The position numbers were made by a program, and so were the translations under genes. Source: Cytophagaceae bacterium (GTDB lineage Bacteria; Bacteroidota; Bacteroidia; Cytophagales; Spirosomataceae). Taken from it: a DNA stretch of 64,000 bases. The stretch is from contig JAIXWQ010000008.1 in NCBI GenBank assembly GCA_027491195.1, positions 62,001 through 126,000 on the forward strand, in the 5' to 3' direction. Positions 8,763 to 16,287 of the stretch are shown here, in pieces (the stretch's first letter is position 1; each line of letters opens with the position of its first letter). The notes under the pieces are model-generated. The model was not told the origin of the DNA. It did not search any database and saw nothing but the letters and a program-made list of their open reading frames with translations.

Positions 8763-8826
8763 ATTGAATGGTAAATGGTGAATGAGTGGCATTAAAATGA
8801 TAAATGGTAAATGGTGAATGCTAAAT
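8763..8826. repeat. heptanucleotide array, left inverted copy (GGTAAAT type)
   Basis: On the plus strand: ATTGAAT, GGTAAAT, GGTGAAT, a 15-nt linker (8784-8798, GAGTGGCATTAAAAT), then GATAAAT, GGTAAAT, GGTGAAT, GCTAAAT, all in strict 7-base phase. It is the inverted counterpart of 9271-9334, with the same linker. It begins directly at the start codon of the PaaG-like gene. Confidence 0.9.
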
Positions 8827-8846
8827 GAATAGAATCTATTTAGTGT

Positions 8847-9200
8847 TCAATTCATGTTTTGCTTAACTGTTATCAAAATTCTTGTAATGATATGCAAAAT
8901 ATCGTTTGCATCTTTCAAGGGTAGAAATAATTGTTCGGAGGATATATAATTCGATGCTTCCAAAAGCTTTAGCCAATAAATAGATTCATTAATTTCTTTT
9001 TGAGCAATACTCATTTTATGTCTAAAATCTGCCCTGGATTCAGCATGGTCAGCTTCCATCACCATCGCACCCACAGATGTGGAGCAGCGTAATAATTGCT
9101 TAGATAAGACGTATTCCCTTTCTTGTTGAAGTAATTTATAAACAGAAATAATTTGGAGAGAAAATGCGAAGGTTTTTGTTTGGATAAGATTAGTTGCCAT
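8847..9200 (-). CDS. four helix bundle protein (23S rRNA intervening-sequence protein family)
   Basis: The protein has 117 residues, the usual size of the TIGR02436/IVP family. Four amphipathic helices are evident, with the family-like segments AFSLQIISVYKLL, SKQLLRCSTSVGAMVMEADHAESRADFRHKMSIAQKEINE (seen in two consecutive helices) and ESIYWLKLL. Relatives are encoded inside 23S rRNA intervening sequences or, as Avd, assist diversity-generating retroelements. Their basic surface suggests nucleic-acid binding, but the function of free-standing copies is not established. I chose the ATG at 9200. The gene sits between inverted heptad arrays and is the only gene between rpoN and the PaaG-like gene. 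Confidence 0.88.
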   Translation of the reverse strand: MATNLIQTKTFAFSLQIISVYKLLQQEREYVLSKQLLRCSTSVGAMVMEADHAESRADFRHKMSIAQKEINESIYWLKLLEASNYISSEQLFLPLKDANDILHIITRILITVKQNMN

Positions 9201-9240
9201 AGTTTTTGGCAGAAAACTAAAGAAAATTAGGCCCAATTCA

Positions 9241-9256
9241 TATCAACATTTTGATA
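9241..9256. repeat. short palindrome upstream of the four-helix gene
   Basis: TATCAA-CATT-TTGATA is a perfect 6-bp inverted repeat with a 4-nt loop. It lies 41 bases before the four-helix gene start and just inside the right heptad array. It could be an operator or part of the element's end. Confidence 0.5.
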
Positions 9257-9270
9257 AAAACTGCCCCCTC

Positions 9271-9334
9271 ATTTACCATTAACCATTTTAATGCAGCTCA
9301 TTTACCATTTACCATTCACCACTTACCATTTTTA
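9271..9334. repeat. heptanucleotide array, right inverted copy (ATTTACC type)
   Basis: On the plus strand: ATTTACC, ATTAACC, a 15-nt linker (9285-9299, ATTTTAATGCAGCTC), ATTTACC, ATTTACC, ATTCACC, ACTTACC, ATTTTTA. The last unit, read on the minus strand, starts with the TAA stop codon of rpoN. The linker matches the reverse complement of 8784-8798 at 13 of 15 positions, so the two arrays are inverted copies. Confidence 0.9.
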
Positions 9335-10759
9335 AAGGTGTTTTCTCAGCCTCGCCACCGGAATACCCAATTGATCGCGGTATTTAGCCACGGTTCTGCG
9401 TTTCACGACGAATCCGCGTTCCAGTAGTATTTGCTCTAAATCCTCATCGGAATGGGGTTCCGAGCTAGGTTCTTGCTCGATGATTTCGCGCAAGATATTT
9501 TTCACTTCGCGAGTGGAGAAGTCTTCACCGGATTCGTGGGTGATGCCTTCGGAGAAGAAGTATTTTAGGGGATAGATGCCAAAATCAGTTTGGACTGACT
9601 TGGCCGAAACAACCCTAGAAACAGTGGAAATATCCATCTCAATCATCGCCGCTATTTCCTTCATCTTCATTGGTTTCAAAACTGCTTCGTCCCCGGTACT
9701 AAAGAAATCAAATTGTTTAGCAACAATACTCTCCATCGTTTTCATCAAAGTACCCTGACGCTGCTGAATGGCAGAAATGAACCAAGAAGCAGAATCTAAT
9801 TTATGCTTGATAAAAGTAACGGCTTCCTTGATATCCTTTTGCTGCTTATCGCCTTTATCATAGGTCTGAAGCATTTCTTGGAAGGCCTTAGATACCCGAA
9901 GTTCAGGGGCATTTTTGCCGTTGATCTTGATCTCAATCTTTCCATTTTGATTCGTAATGATGAAATCAGGCTGCAAATAGGGGGCAATTGGAGCGTCGTC
10001 TCCCCCACCTGGTTTAGGGTTCAAATGGGTAATGACTTGCATCGCCTTTTTAAGCTCCTCTTCGGTGATGGCAAGTTTGGAGAGTAAAACACTAAAATGC
10101 TTTTTGGAAAACTCCTCAAAAAAATCATCAATCAAGCGAATAGCTAATGCATGAGCTGGTGTATCCGATTCCTTGCGATGTAATTGTAATGACAAACATT
10201 CTTGTAACGAACGGGCAGCAATTCCGGCTGGATCTAGTGATTGCACTTTAAACAAGACCTGCTCCACTTCGTCATAATCGGTTTCAAAGCCTTGTGTGAA
10301 GGCAAGATCGTTCACGATGCTTTCAATGTTTCGGCGTAAATAGCCGTCCTCTTCTAAAGAACCGATGATTTGCTGTGCTAAAACTTCTTCGCGCTCGGTG
10401 CGAACAACGTAGCGGATTTGGTTTAACAAATACTCCTGAGTGCTAGATTCGGTGGCCAAAGGGCGTTCGCGCGTCTCCTCATTCGGATCATACGAATCAC
10501 CAGCCATCTTGTAACCGGCATAGTCATCCTGTAGATAATCCCCCACCTCCATCTCCTCGCGCTCTAAGTCCTCGATCGTTTCGCGTGGGACATCTTCAGC
10601 AGAGTGGTCTAATCCTTCCTCAAGAGCCGGGTTATCCTCCAATTCCTCCTCGATTCTGGCAGCTAGTTCAGCCGTCGGAATCTGCAACAACTTGATATAC
10701 TGTATCTGTTGTGGAGAAAGGTTCTGTTGTTGATTCTGTTTTAAGGATAATCCCTGCAT
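9332..10759 (-). CDS. rpoN: RNA polymerase sigma-54 factor
   Basis: This alternative sigma factor directs RNA polymerase to -24/-12 promoters and needs an AAA+ activator. At 475 residues it is of family length. The Gln/Leu-rich region I is at the N-terminus (LSLKQNQQQNLSPQQIQYIKL) and is followed by an acidic region II (about 45-105). The core-binding and HTH domains follow, and the RpoN box KRRTVAKYRDQLGI lies near residues 452-466. A match to TAnnTTTG is present upstream. No activator gene is in the window. The stop codon falls inside the first unit of a heptad array. Confidence 0.96.
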   Translation of the reverse strand: MQGLSLKQNQQQNLSPQQIQYIKLLQIPTAELAARIEEELEDNPALEEGLDHSAEDVPRETIEDLEREEMEVGDYLQDDYAGYKMAGDSYDPNEETRERPLATESSTQEYLLNQIRYVVRTEREEVLAQQIIGSLEEDGYLRRNIESIVNDLAFTQGFETDYDEVEQVLFKVQSLDPAGIAARSLQECLSLQLHRKESDTPAHALAIRLIDDFFEEFSKKHFSVLLSKLAITEEELKKAMQVITHLNPKPGGGDDAPIAPYLQPDFIITNQNGKIEIKINGKNAPELRVSKAFQEMLQTYDKGDKQQKDIKEAVTFIKHKLDSASWFISAIQQRQGTLMKTMESIVAKQFDFFSTGDEAVLKPMKMKEIAAMIEMDISTVSRVVSAKSVQTDFGIYPLKYFFSEGITHESGEDFSTREVKNILREIIEQEPSSEPHSDEDLEQILLERGFVVKRRTVAKYRDQLGIPVARLRKHL

Positions 10760-10777
10760 CGTCTGTATAATCTACAC

Positions 10778-10785
10778 CAAAGATA
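10778..10785 (-). promoter_or_regulatory. predicted rpoN promoter (-7 element TATCTTTG)
   Basis: On the minus strand, TATCTTTG matches TAnnTTTG and lies 18 bases before the rpoN ATG. A TTTG (10805-10802) sits 16 bases further upstream as a candidate -33 element. Confidence 0.5.
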
Positions 10786-10833
10786 AGCCGATTTTTAATT
10801 ACAAATAAATAAAATAAATCGGTTTTTTATCCG

Positions 10834-10841
10834 TATTTTTG
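10834..10841 (+). promoter_or_regulatory. predicted asnS promoter (-7 element TATTTTTG)
   Basis: TATTTTTG matches TAnnTTTG. It is divergent from the rpoN promoter. It argues that the TTG at 10849 is not the asnS start, because the message would then be nearly leaderless. Confidence 0.45.
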
Positions 10842-10878
10842 AGGGTTATTGCCTCTATTGAGGCCTTTTCCTTTTAAA

Positions 10879-12324
10879 ATGCCCGAGTCATTTATGCAAA
10901 TCAAAGAAATACTAGGTTTAACACCCACGCAGCAAAGCATCGTCGTGAAAGGTTGGGTGCGTACAAAAAGAGTATCCTCCTCTGTCGCTTTTATCGCCAT
11001 CAATGATGGGTCGACAATTCATAATATCCAAGCCGTCGTTTCTGAGGGCACTGTCTCAGAAGAAACCTTGAAATTAGTGACGACTGGTTCTTGCATCGCC
11101 GTGACGGGTAAATTAATTGCCTCACAGGGTCAAGGACAATCGGTAGAAGTAGAAGTGGTTTCCATCGAAGTGTATGGAACTGCAGATCCTGAAAAATACC
11201 CTTTACAGCCTAAGAAGCACTCTTTAGAGTTCTTACGTGAGATTGCGCATTTACGCCCACGTACGAATACTTTCTCTGCGATTTTACGTATTCGCCACGC
11301 ATTGGCATATGCGATACATACCTATTTCAACAACAACGGTTTCTTCTATTTGCACACGCCTATCATCACGGGATCGGATGCGGAAGGGGCTGGAGAGATG
11401 TTCCGTGTGACGACTTTGGACCCTATCAATCCTCCATTAACGGAAGAGGGTAAAGTGGATTACAAAGAGGATTTCTTTGGAAAAGAAACGAATTTGACGG
11501 TTTCTGGCCAGCTAGAGGGTGAATTAGGGGCGATGGCTTTGTCCAAAGTCTATACGTTCGGCCCTACTTTCCGTGCAGAAAATTCAAACACAACTCGTCA
11601 CCTAGCTGAGTTCTGGATGATCGAGCCTGAGGTCGCTTTTTATGAATTAGCTGATAATATGAATTTAGCGGAGGACTTCACTAAATTCTGTATCAAATAC
11701 GCTTTAGATAACTGTGCGGACGATATCGCCTTCCTAGAGAAGCGTTTAATCGAAGAAGAAAAGAATAAAAAGAAAGAAGAGCAGTCAGAAATGACCTTGT
11801 CTGAGAAGTTACGTTTCGTGACAGAAAATGAATTCGAACGCTTAACTTACACCGAAGCGATCGACATTTTATTGAATTCAAAGGCGCACAAAAATGGCAA
11901 ATTCGTTTATCCAGTAGAATGGGGAATCGACCTTCAATCGGAACACGAGCGTTATTTAGTGGAGAAACACTTCAAAAAACCAGTTATTCTAACGAACTAC
12001 CCGAAAGACATCAAAGCCTTCTACATGAAGCTAGATGAGGACGGGAAAACAGTTCGTGCGATGGACGTTTTATTCCCGGGCATTGGTGAAATCATCGGTG
12101 GATCTCAAAGAGAAGACGATTACGCGAAGCTTTTGCAACGCACGAAAGAGGTAGGTATCGAAGAAGAATCGATCTGGTGGTACTTAGAAACACGTCAATT
12201 TGGTTCAGCGCCACATGCTGGTTTCGGACTTGGATTTGAGCGATTAGTGTTATTTGTGACGGGTATGAGTAATATTCGCGACGTAATTCCATTCCCTCGT
12301 ACACCTAAGACGGCTGAATTTTAA
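10879..12324 (+). CDS. asnS: asparaginyl-tRNA synthetase
   Basis: This class IIb synthetase charges tRNA-Asn in the cytoplasm. The N-terminal OB-fold anticodon domain (about residues 15-110) contains VKGWVRTKR and FIAINDGS. The catalytic domain carries motif 2 around [15 protein letters not shown] and motif 3 [10 protein letters not shown] near the C-terminus. A Lys/Glu-rich insertion ([13 protein letters not shown]) lies before motif 3. I chose the ATG at 10879. An ATG at 10894 (MQIKEIL) is equally plausible, while a TTG at 10849 is not favoured. The length of about 480 fits bacterial AsnRS with the insertion. Confidence 0.95.
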   Translation: MPESFMQIKEILGLTPTQQSIVVKGWVRTKRVSSSVAFIAINDGSTIHNIQAVVSEGTVSEETLKLVTTGSCIAVTGKLIASQGQGQSVEVEVVSIEVYGTADPEKYPLQPKKHSLEFLREIAHLRPRTNTFSAILRIRHALAYAIHTYFNNNGFFYLHTPIITGSDAEGAGEMFRVTTLDPINPPLTEEGKVDYKEDFFGKETNLTVSGQLEGELGAMALSKVYTFGPTFRAENSNTTRHLAEFWMIEPEVAFYELADNMNLAEDFTKFCIKYALDNCADDIAFLEKRLIEEEKNKKKEEQSEMTLSEKLRFVTENEFERLTYTEAIDILLNSKAHKNGKFVYPVEWGIDLQSEHERYLVEKHFKKPVILTNYPKDIKAFYMKLDEDGKTVRAMDVLFPGIGEIIGGSQREDDYAKLLQRTKEVGIEEESIWWYLETRQFGSAPHAGFGLGFERLVLFVTGMSNIRDVIPFPRTPKTAEF

Positions 12325-12325
12325 G

Positions 12326-12676
12326 ATGTTTGGTTTAAAGCACGCAATTAACGGCATTATTGATCTTATCAAGCAGGAACGCAATGCGAAGTTCCATACG
12401 GTGAGTACGGTTGTGGTTATTTATGTGGGTTTTAGACTTGGATTTACGGGATCTGAGTGGATTTGGATTTCGCTGGCTGTGGCTGGTGTTTGGGTAGCTG
12501 AATTGTTTAATTCTGCTTTAGAACGAATCACGGATTTAGTTTCTCCGGAACAGAATGAGTTAGCGAAGAAGGCCAAAGATTATGCGGCTGGAGCGGTATT
12601 GATGATGGCTATTTGGGCAATCATCGTATTTTTAATCATCGCCTTGCCTCGCTTATTATTGAATTTAATGCTTTAA
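12326..12676 (+). CDS. dgkA: diacylglycerol kinase family protein (DgkA/undecaprenol kinase-like)
   Basis: This small trimeric inner-membrane lipid kinase phosphorylates diacylglycerol or undecaprenol. The 116 residues contain three transmembrane segments (VSTVVVIYVGFRLGF, WIWISLAVAGVWVAELF, LMMAIWAIIVFLIIALP). The active-site signature is ELFNSALERITDLVSPE followed by AKDYAAGAVL, close to the family ExxNxAxE...D pattern. It starts two bases after the asnS stop and 13 bases before the DUF4290 gene. The lipid substrate cannot be decided from the sequence. The undecaprenol role would fit the murA neighbour. Confidence 0.88.
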   Translation: MFGLKHAINGIIDLIKQERNAKFHTVSTVVVIYVGFRLGFTGSEWIWISLAVAGVWVAELFNSALERITDLVSPEQNELAKKAKDYAAGAVLMMAIWAIIVFLIIALPRLLLNLML

Positions 12677-12688
12677 GAGCAACAAAAT

Positions 12689-13351
12689 ATGAAAGAATAC
12701 GGATCAAGTGTTCAAAAATTAGTGAATTACATTTTGACCATTGCGGATGAAGAGCAAAGGACAAAATACGCGTTTTTGATGGTCGAGGTGATGAAACAAA
12801 TTCACCCGAATATGAAGGATAACAGCCAAGACTATTCGAAAAAATTATGGGATGATTTATACATCATGTCTAATTTCGAATTGAATATGCAGGGCCCATT
12901 CCCTCCTCCCTCACCTGAGTCTTTAGGTAAAGCTCCTCGTAAGGTGGCTTATAACCAACATAATTTACGGTTCAAGCACTATGGCCGTAACGTAGAATTA
13001 CTAATTCTTCGTGCAATCGCTGAAGAAAAAGTAGAGGACAAAAAGATTTTAGTGGCCTACATCGCCCGCTTAATGAAGGGTTTCTATGTGACCTGGAACA
13101 AGGAGTCAGTGGATGATGCGGTGATTTGGCAGAACATCAAAGAAATGTCCGAAAACCTATTAGGTACTATCGTAGACGAATTATCTCAAGAAGGTTTAGG
13201 TCACGCCAAGGTAGCTAATAACGCAAGAAACGCCTATAACGCACCGGAATACCCAAATAGCAACAACAATAACCGGAACAATAATTACCGGAAGAACAAC
13301 TTCAGAAATAATAACAACAACCGAAATAACAATTTCCGTAAAAATAAGTAA
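12689..13351 (+). CDS. DUF4290 domain-containing protein
   Basis: This Bacteroidota-specific protein of unknown function has 220 residues. The conserved part (about 1-175) is helical and soluble, with LVNYILTIADEEQR, KLWDDLYIMSNF and HYGRNVELLILRAI recognisable as the DUF4290 family. The last 30 or so residues are almost entirely Asn, Arg and Lys with Tyr/Phe spaced through them. This low-complexity basic tail could bind RNA or another polyanion. It sits directly upstream of murA, six bases away, an arrangement often seen in this phylum, and suggests a link to cell-envelope growth. No catalytic motif is visible. Confidence 0.85.
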   Translation: MKEYGSSVQKLVNYILTIADEEQRTKYAFLMVEVMKQIHPNMKDNSQDYSKKLWDDLYIMSNFELNMQGPFPPPSPESLGKAPRKVAYNQHNLRFKHYGRNVELLILRAIAEEKVEDKKILVAYIARLMKGFYVTWNKESVDDAVIWQNIKEMSENLLGTIVDELSQEGLGHAKVANNARNAYNAPEYPNSNNNNRNNNYRKNNFRNNNNNRNNNFRKNK

Positions 13352-13357
13352 TCATTT

Positions 13358-14665
13358 ATGGCATCATTTAAAGTAACCGGTGGCCGCCGTTTAAAAGGAG
13401 AAATTACTCCTCAAGGAGCAAAAAACGAAGCATTACAGATTTTGTGTGCCGTGGTTTTAACAGCAGAGCCTGTGACCATTCACAATATCCCGAACATTCG
13501 CGACGTAAATCAATTAATTGATTTATTAGGTGATATGGGCGTGAGCATGCGTCGTTTATCCGAGTCTAGCATTGAATTCGATGCCTCACAAGTCAATATT
13601 GATTACTTAGAATCAGAAACTTACAAGAAAAAAGCAGCTGCACTTCGTGGATCAGTGATGCTTTTAGGACCTACGTTGGCCCGCTTCAAGAAAGGACGTA
13701 TTCCTTCACCGGGTGGAGATAAAATCGGTCGTAGAAGATTGGATACGCACTTCTTTGGCTTCATGAAGCTAGGTGCGAAGTTTAATTATAGCCCAGAGGA
13801 TGGCGGAATCTACGAAGTAGATGCGTCTGAATTACAAGGTGCTTACATGCTTTTAGACGAAGCATCAGTTACAGGAACGGCGAACATTTTGATGGCAGCT
13901 GTTTTAGCGAAAGGTAAAACAACCATCTACAATGCCGCTTGTGAGCCTTATTTACAGCAATTGAGCAAGATGTTAAACCGCATGGGGGCGAAAATCTCCG
14001 GTATCGGTTCGAACATGTTGATCATCGAAGGTGTTGACGTTTTACACGGAACAGAGCACACGATGCTTCCAGATATGATCGAGATCGGTTCATTCATCGG
14101 TTTAGCGGTGATGACTCAATCGGAGATTACGATTAAGAACTGCCAAATTCCTGAACTAGGCATCATTCCAGAGGTATTCAAGAAATTAGGTATCAAAATG
14201 GAATTCCGTGGAGACGATATTTTCATCCCTTCTCAAGAGCATTACGAATTAGAAAACTTCATCGATGGATCGATGTTAACGATATCTGACCACCCGTGGC
14301 CAGGTTTCACACCGGATTTATTATCGATCATTTTAGTAACTGCGATTCAGGCCAAAGGAACGGTCTTAATCCACCAAAAAATGTTCGAATCCCGTCTATT
14401 CTTTGTTGACCGTTTGATCGAAATGGGTGCTCAAATCATCCTTTGCGATCCACACCGTGCTACGGTTGTTGGTTTCGACCGCAAGCAGACCTTAAAAGGA
14501 ATCCGCATGTCATCTCCTGATATTCGCGCGGGTGTTTCTCTTTTAATCGCTGCAATGTCTGCCAATGGAACGTCTATCATCGACAATATCGAGCAAATCG
14601 ACCGTGGTTACCAAAACATTGATACGCGTCTTAACGCCATCGGCGCAGAAATCGTACGTATCTAA
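13358..14665 (+). CDS. murA: UDP-N-acetylglucosamine 1-carboxyvinyltransferase, Asp-type
   Basis: MurA transfers enolpyruvate from PEP to UDP-GlcNAc, the first committed step of peptidoglycan synthesis, in the cytoplasm. At 435 residues it is of family length. The substrate-binding GAKNEAL motif is at 20-26, with LRGSVMLLGP at about 96-105. The catalytic loop reads SPGGDKIG, so the usual nucleophilic Cys (Cys115 in E. coli) is Asp121. That replacement is known in naturally fosfomycin-resistant MurA of Mycobacterium tuberculosis and Chlamydia. The stop overlaps the next ATG (TAATG). Confidence 0.96.
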   Translation: MASFKVTGGRRLKGEITPQGAKNEALQILCAVVLTAEPVTIHNIPNIRDVNQLIDLLGDMGVSMRRLSESSIEFDASQVNIDYLESETYKKKAAALRGSVMLLGPTLARFKKGRIPSPGGDKIGRRRLDTHFFGFMKLGAKFNYSPEDGGIYEVDASELQGAYMLLDEASVTGTANILMAAVLAKGKTTIYNAACEPYLQQLSKMLNRMGAKISGIGSNMLIIEGVDVLHGTEHTMLPDMIEIGSFIGLAVMTQSEITIKNCQIPELGIIPEVFKKLGIKMEFRGDDIFIPSQEHYELENFIDGSMLTISDHPWPGFTPDLLSIILVTAIQAKGTVLIHQKMFESRLFFVDRLIEMGAQIILCDPHRATVVGFDRKQTLKGIRMSSPDIRAGVSLLIAAMSANGTSIIDNIEQIDRGYQNIDTRLNAIGAEIVRI

Positions 14666-16023
14666 TGTCCCTTCTTTCTAAAATAAAACAGACCGTCCAA
14701 TTAGCCTTACCCATCGTGGTAGGGGAATTGGGCGTTATGTTAATGGGTCTAGCCGACACCATTCAAGTAGGCCAAATGTCCACCGGTGCCGCCGAAAGCC
14801 TAGGAGCTGCAGGAATGGCACAATCCATATTTTTTACCATTGCGATTATCGGTATCATCTGTATACAGATTGTATCGCCCATGATTTCCAAAGCAGTTGC
14901 TGAAGGAGACAAAACGGAATGCGGTAACCTCCTACGAGCTAATCTCCGTGTAGCCACCTTTTTAGGCATAATTACGATCCTTATTACCTACCTCATTGGT
15001 TTAAACTACGATTTATTTGGCCAAACAGAGGAAAACAAAGCGTTAACCCTACCCTTCTTAAGTTTAATTTCTATTTCAGTTTTACCTATATTCTGGTTCA
15101 TCGCCTTGAAAAGCTTCATGGATGGATTACAAAGAACAACGGTGGGTATGACGATTACCATCATCGCCTTGGCTTTAAATGTTTTCGGCAACCATTTATT
15201 GATCAATGGATTATGGGGACTACCTGCTTTAGGCTTATTCGGATCAGGCATTTCCACCTTACTATCTCGTTTATTTATGGCGGGAGCATTAGCTATTTAT
15301 GTATTTACAAGAGAAGAATTCAAACCCTATCTTCAGAAAGGCCACGTACATGTGGTGAAGAATGTCTTAGAAAAAAACATTCTCCGCATCGGAATTCCTT
15401 CCGGAATGCAAGGATTCTTTGAAATCGCCACCTTTGGGATGGCGGTCGTTATGATGGGCTGGATTTCTGTAACCGCTCAAGCTGCCCATATCGTCGCCAT
15501 CAATATGGCTTCGATTACCTATATGATGGCCACTGGGATTGCGGTCGCTGGTGGAATTAATGTAGGAACTGCCATTGGTGAACGAAATCGTTCCGGGATT
15601 ATTCAATCCGGAAAAGCCGCACTAGTACTCTCCATTTTATTCATGGGGGCTTGTGCTCTAGTCTTTTTCTTCGGTCGGGAATACCTAGTTCGCGGTTATA
15701 CACAAGATATACCTGTCATTACGATTGCTGTCACTTTAGTGGTTTGGGGGGCTATTTTCCAGTTATTTGATGGTATTCAGGCCGTTTCATTGGGATTATT
15801 ACGCGGGCTACAAGATTATAAAATTCCTACCGCAATTACGGTGATCTCCTATTGGGCTGTCGGAATTCCACTCTGTTACTATATCGGTATTTACCAAAAA
15901 GTAGGCGCTGTAGGCATCTGGGTAGGCTTAACTGCAAGTTTAGTGTGTTCGTCGGCTTTATTATCCTGGAGGTTTTATGTGCGAGCGAAGGGGGTGAATT
16001 TTGAGGAACTTGAAGTTGAATAA
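14665..16023 (+). CDS. MATE family multidrug/cation efflux transporter
   Basis: This is an inner-membrane Na+ or H+ antiporter that exports cationic compounds. The 452 residues form about twelve transmembrane segments in two halves. The N-terminus LALPIVVGELGVMLMGLADTIQVG is a typical MATE start (shown here as TM1 plus the Asp of the cation site). The second half opens with IGIPSGMQGFFEIATFGMAVV. NorM-type relatives are the closest in layout. It overlaps murA by one base, so is translated from the same message. It ends at a heptad array and a strong terminator. The substrate is unknown. Confidence 0.92.
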   Translation: MSLLSKIKQTVQLALPIVVGELGVMLMGLADTIQVGQMSTGAAESLGAAGMAQSIFFTIAIIGIICIQIVSPMISKAVAEGDKTECGNLLRANLRVATFLGIITILITYLIGLNYDLFGQTEENKALTLPFLSLISISVLPIFWFIALKSFMDGLQRTTVGMTITIIALALNVFGNHLLINGLWGLPALGLFGSGISTLLSRLFMAGALAIYVFTREEFKPYLQKGHVHVVKNVLEKNILRIGIPSGMQGFFEIATFGMAVVMMGWISVTAQAAHIVAINMASITYMMATGIAVAGGINVGTAIGERNRSGIIQSGKAALVLSILFMGACALVFFFGREYLVRGYTQDIPVITIAVTLVVWGAIFQLFDGIQAVSLGLLRGLQDYKIPTAITVISYWAVGIPLCYYIGIYQKVGAVGIWVGLTASLVCSSALLSWRFYVRAKGVNFEELEVE

Positions 16024-16043
16024 AAGCACAAAAAACTTTAACT

Positions 16044-16078
16044 AAAGTATAAAGCACAAAGAATAAAGTATAAAGTAC
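16044..16078. repeat. heptanucleotide array (AAAGNAT type) after the MATE gene
   Basis: Five units in exact phase on the plus strand: AAAGTAT, AAAGCAC, AAAGAAT, AAAGTAT, AAAGTAC. Looser related sequence (AAAAGCACAAA) continues back to the MATE stop codon at 16021-16023. The same unit types recur after tilS and, inverted, after porD. Confidence 0.9.
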
Positions 16079-16081
16079 GTG

Positions 16082-16113
16082 AAAAAAGGGCTCGAAATTC
16101 GAGCCCTTTTTTT
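16082..16113 (+). terminator. bidirectional rho-independent terminator after the MATE gene
   Basis: GGGCTCG (16088-16094) pairs with CGAGCCC (16100-16106) around a 5-nt loop, with six A before and seven T after. It can work on both strands. Confidence 0.9.
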
Positions 16114-16173
16114 GGTATCATGAAATGCTGATTTACATTACCTAAATTCATCGCCAAAGGCGATTCAAACTTT

Positions 16174-16208
16174 ATTCTTTTTGCTTTATACTCTATTCTT
16201 TAAATCTT
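16174..16208. repeat. heptanucleotide array, inverted (ATTCTTT type)
   Basis: Units on the plus strand: ATTCTTT, TTGCTTT, ATACTCT, ATTCTTT, AAATCTT. This is the reverse complement of the AAAGNAT type and faces the array at 16044-16078 across the first terminator. A small GC hairpin (ATCGCCAAAGGCGAT, 16150-16164) precedes it. Confidence 0.8.
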
Positions 16209-16219
16209 CTGTATTCATC

Positions 16220-16246
16220 AAAAAAGGCGCAAATTGCGCCTTTTTT
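16220..16246 (-). terminator. bidirectional rho-independent terminator after lpdA
   Basis: GGCGCAA pairs with TTGCGCC (16226-16240, one-base loop) and is flanked by six A and six T. It probably ends the sucA-sucB-lpdA message and backs up the MATE terminator. Confidence 0.9.
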
Positions 16247-16252
16247 AATTCC

Positions 16253-16287
16253 ATATCTATACTCTCTACTCTATAATCTCTAATCTA
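16253..16287. repeat. heptanucleotide array (AGATTAT/AGAGTAG type) at the lpdA stop
   Basis: Plus-strand units are ATATCTA, TACTCTC, TACTCTA, TAATCTC, TAATCTA. Read in the lpdA direction, the first unit is TAGATTA and its TAG is the lpdA stop codon. The unit type matches the array at the hflX stop (40437-40478). Confidence 0.85.

Noticed and set aside
8763-8826. CRISPR-like tandem repeats
   Set aside because: Units are only 7 bases, directly adjacent without spacers, and no cas gene is near.
8847-9200. Diversity-generating retroelement accessory gene (avd)
   Set aside because: The four-helix protein belongs to a family that includes Avd, but no reverse transcriptase, template repeat or variable repeat was seen in the window.
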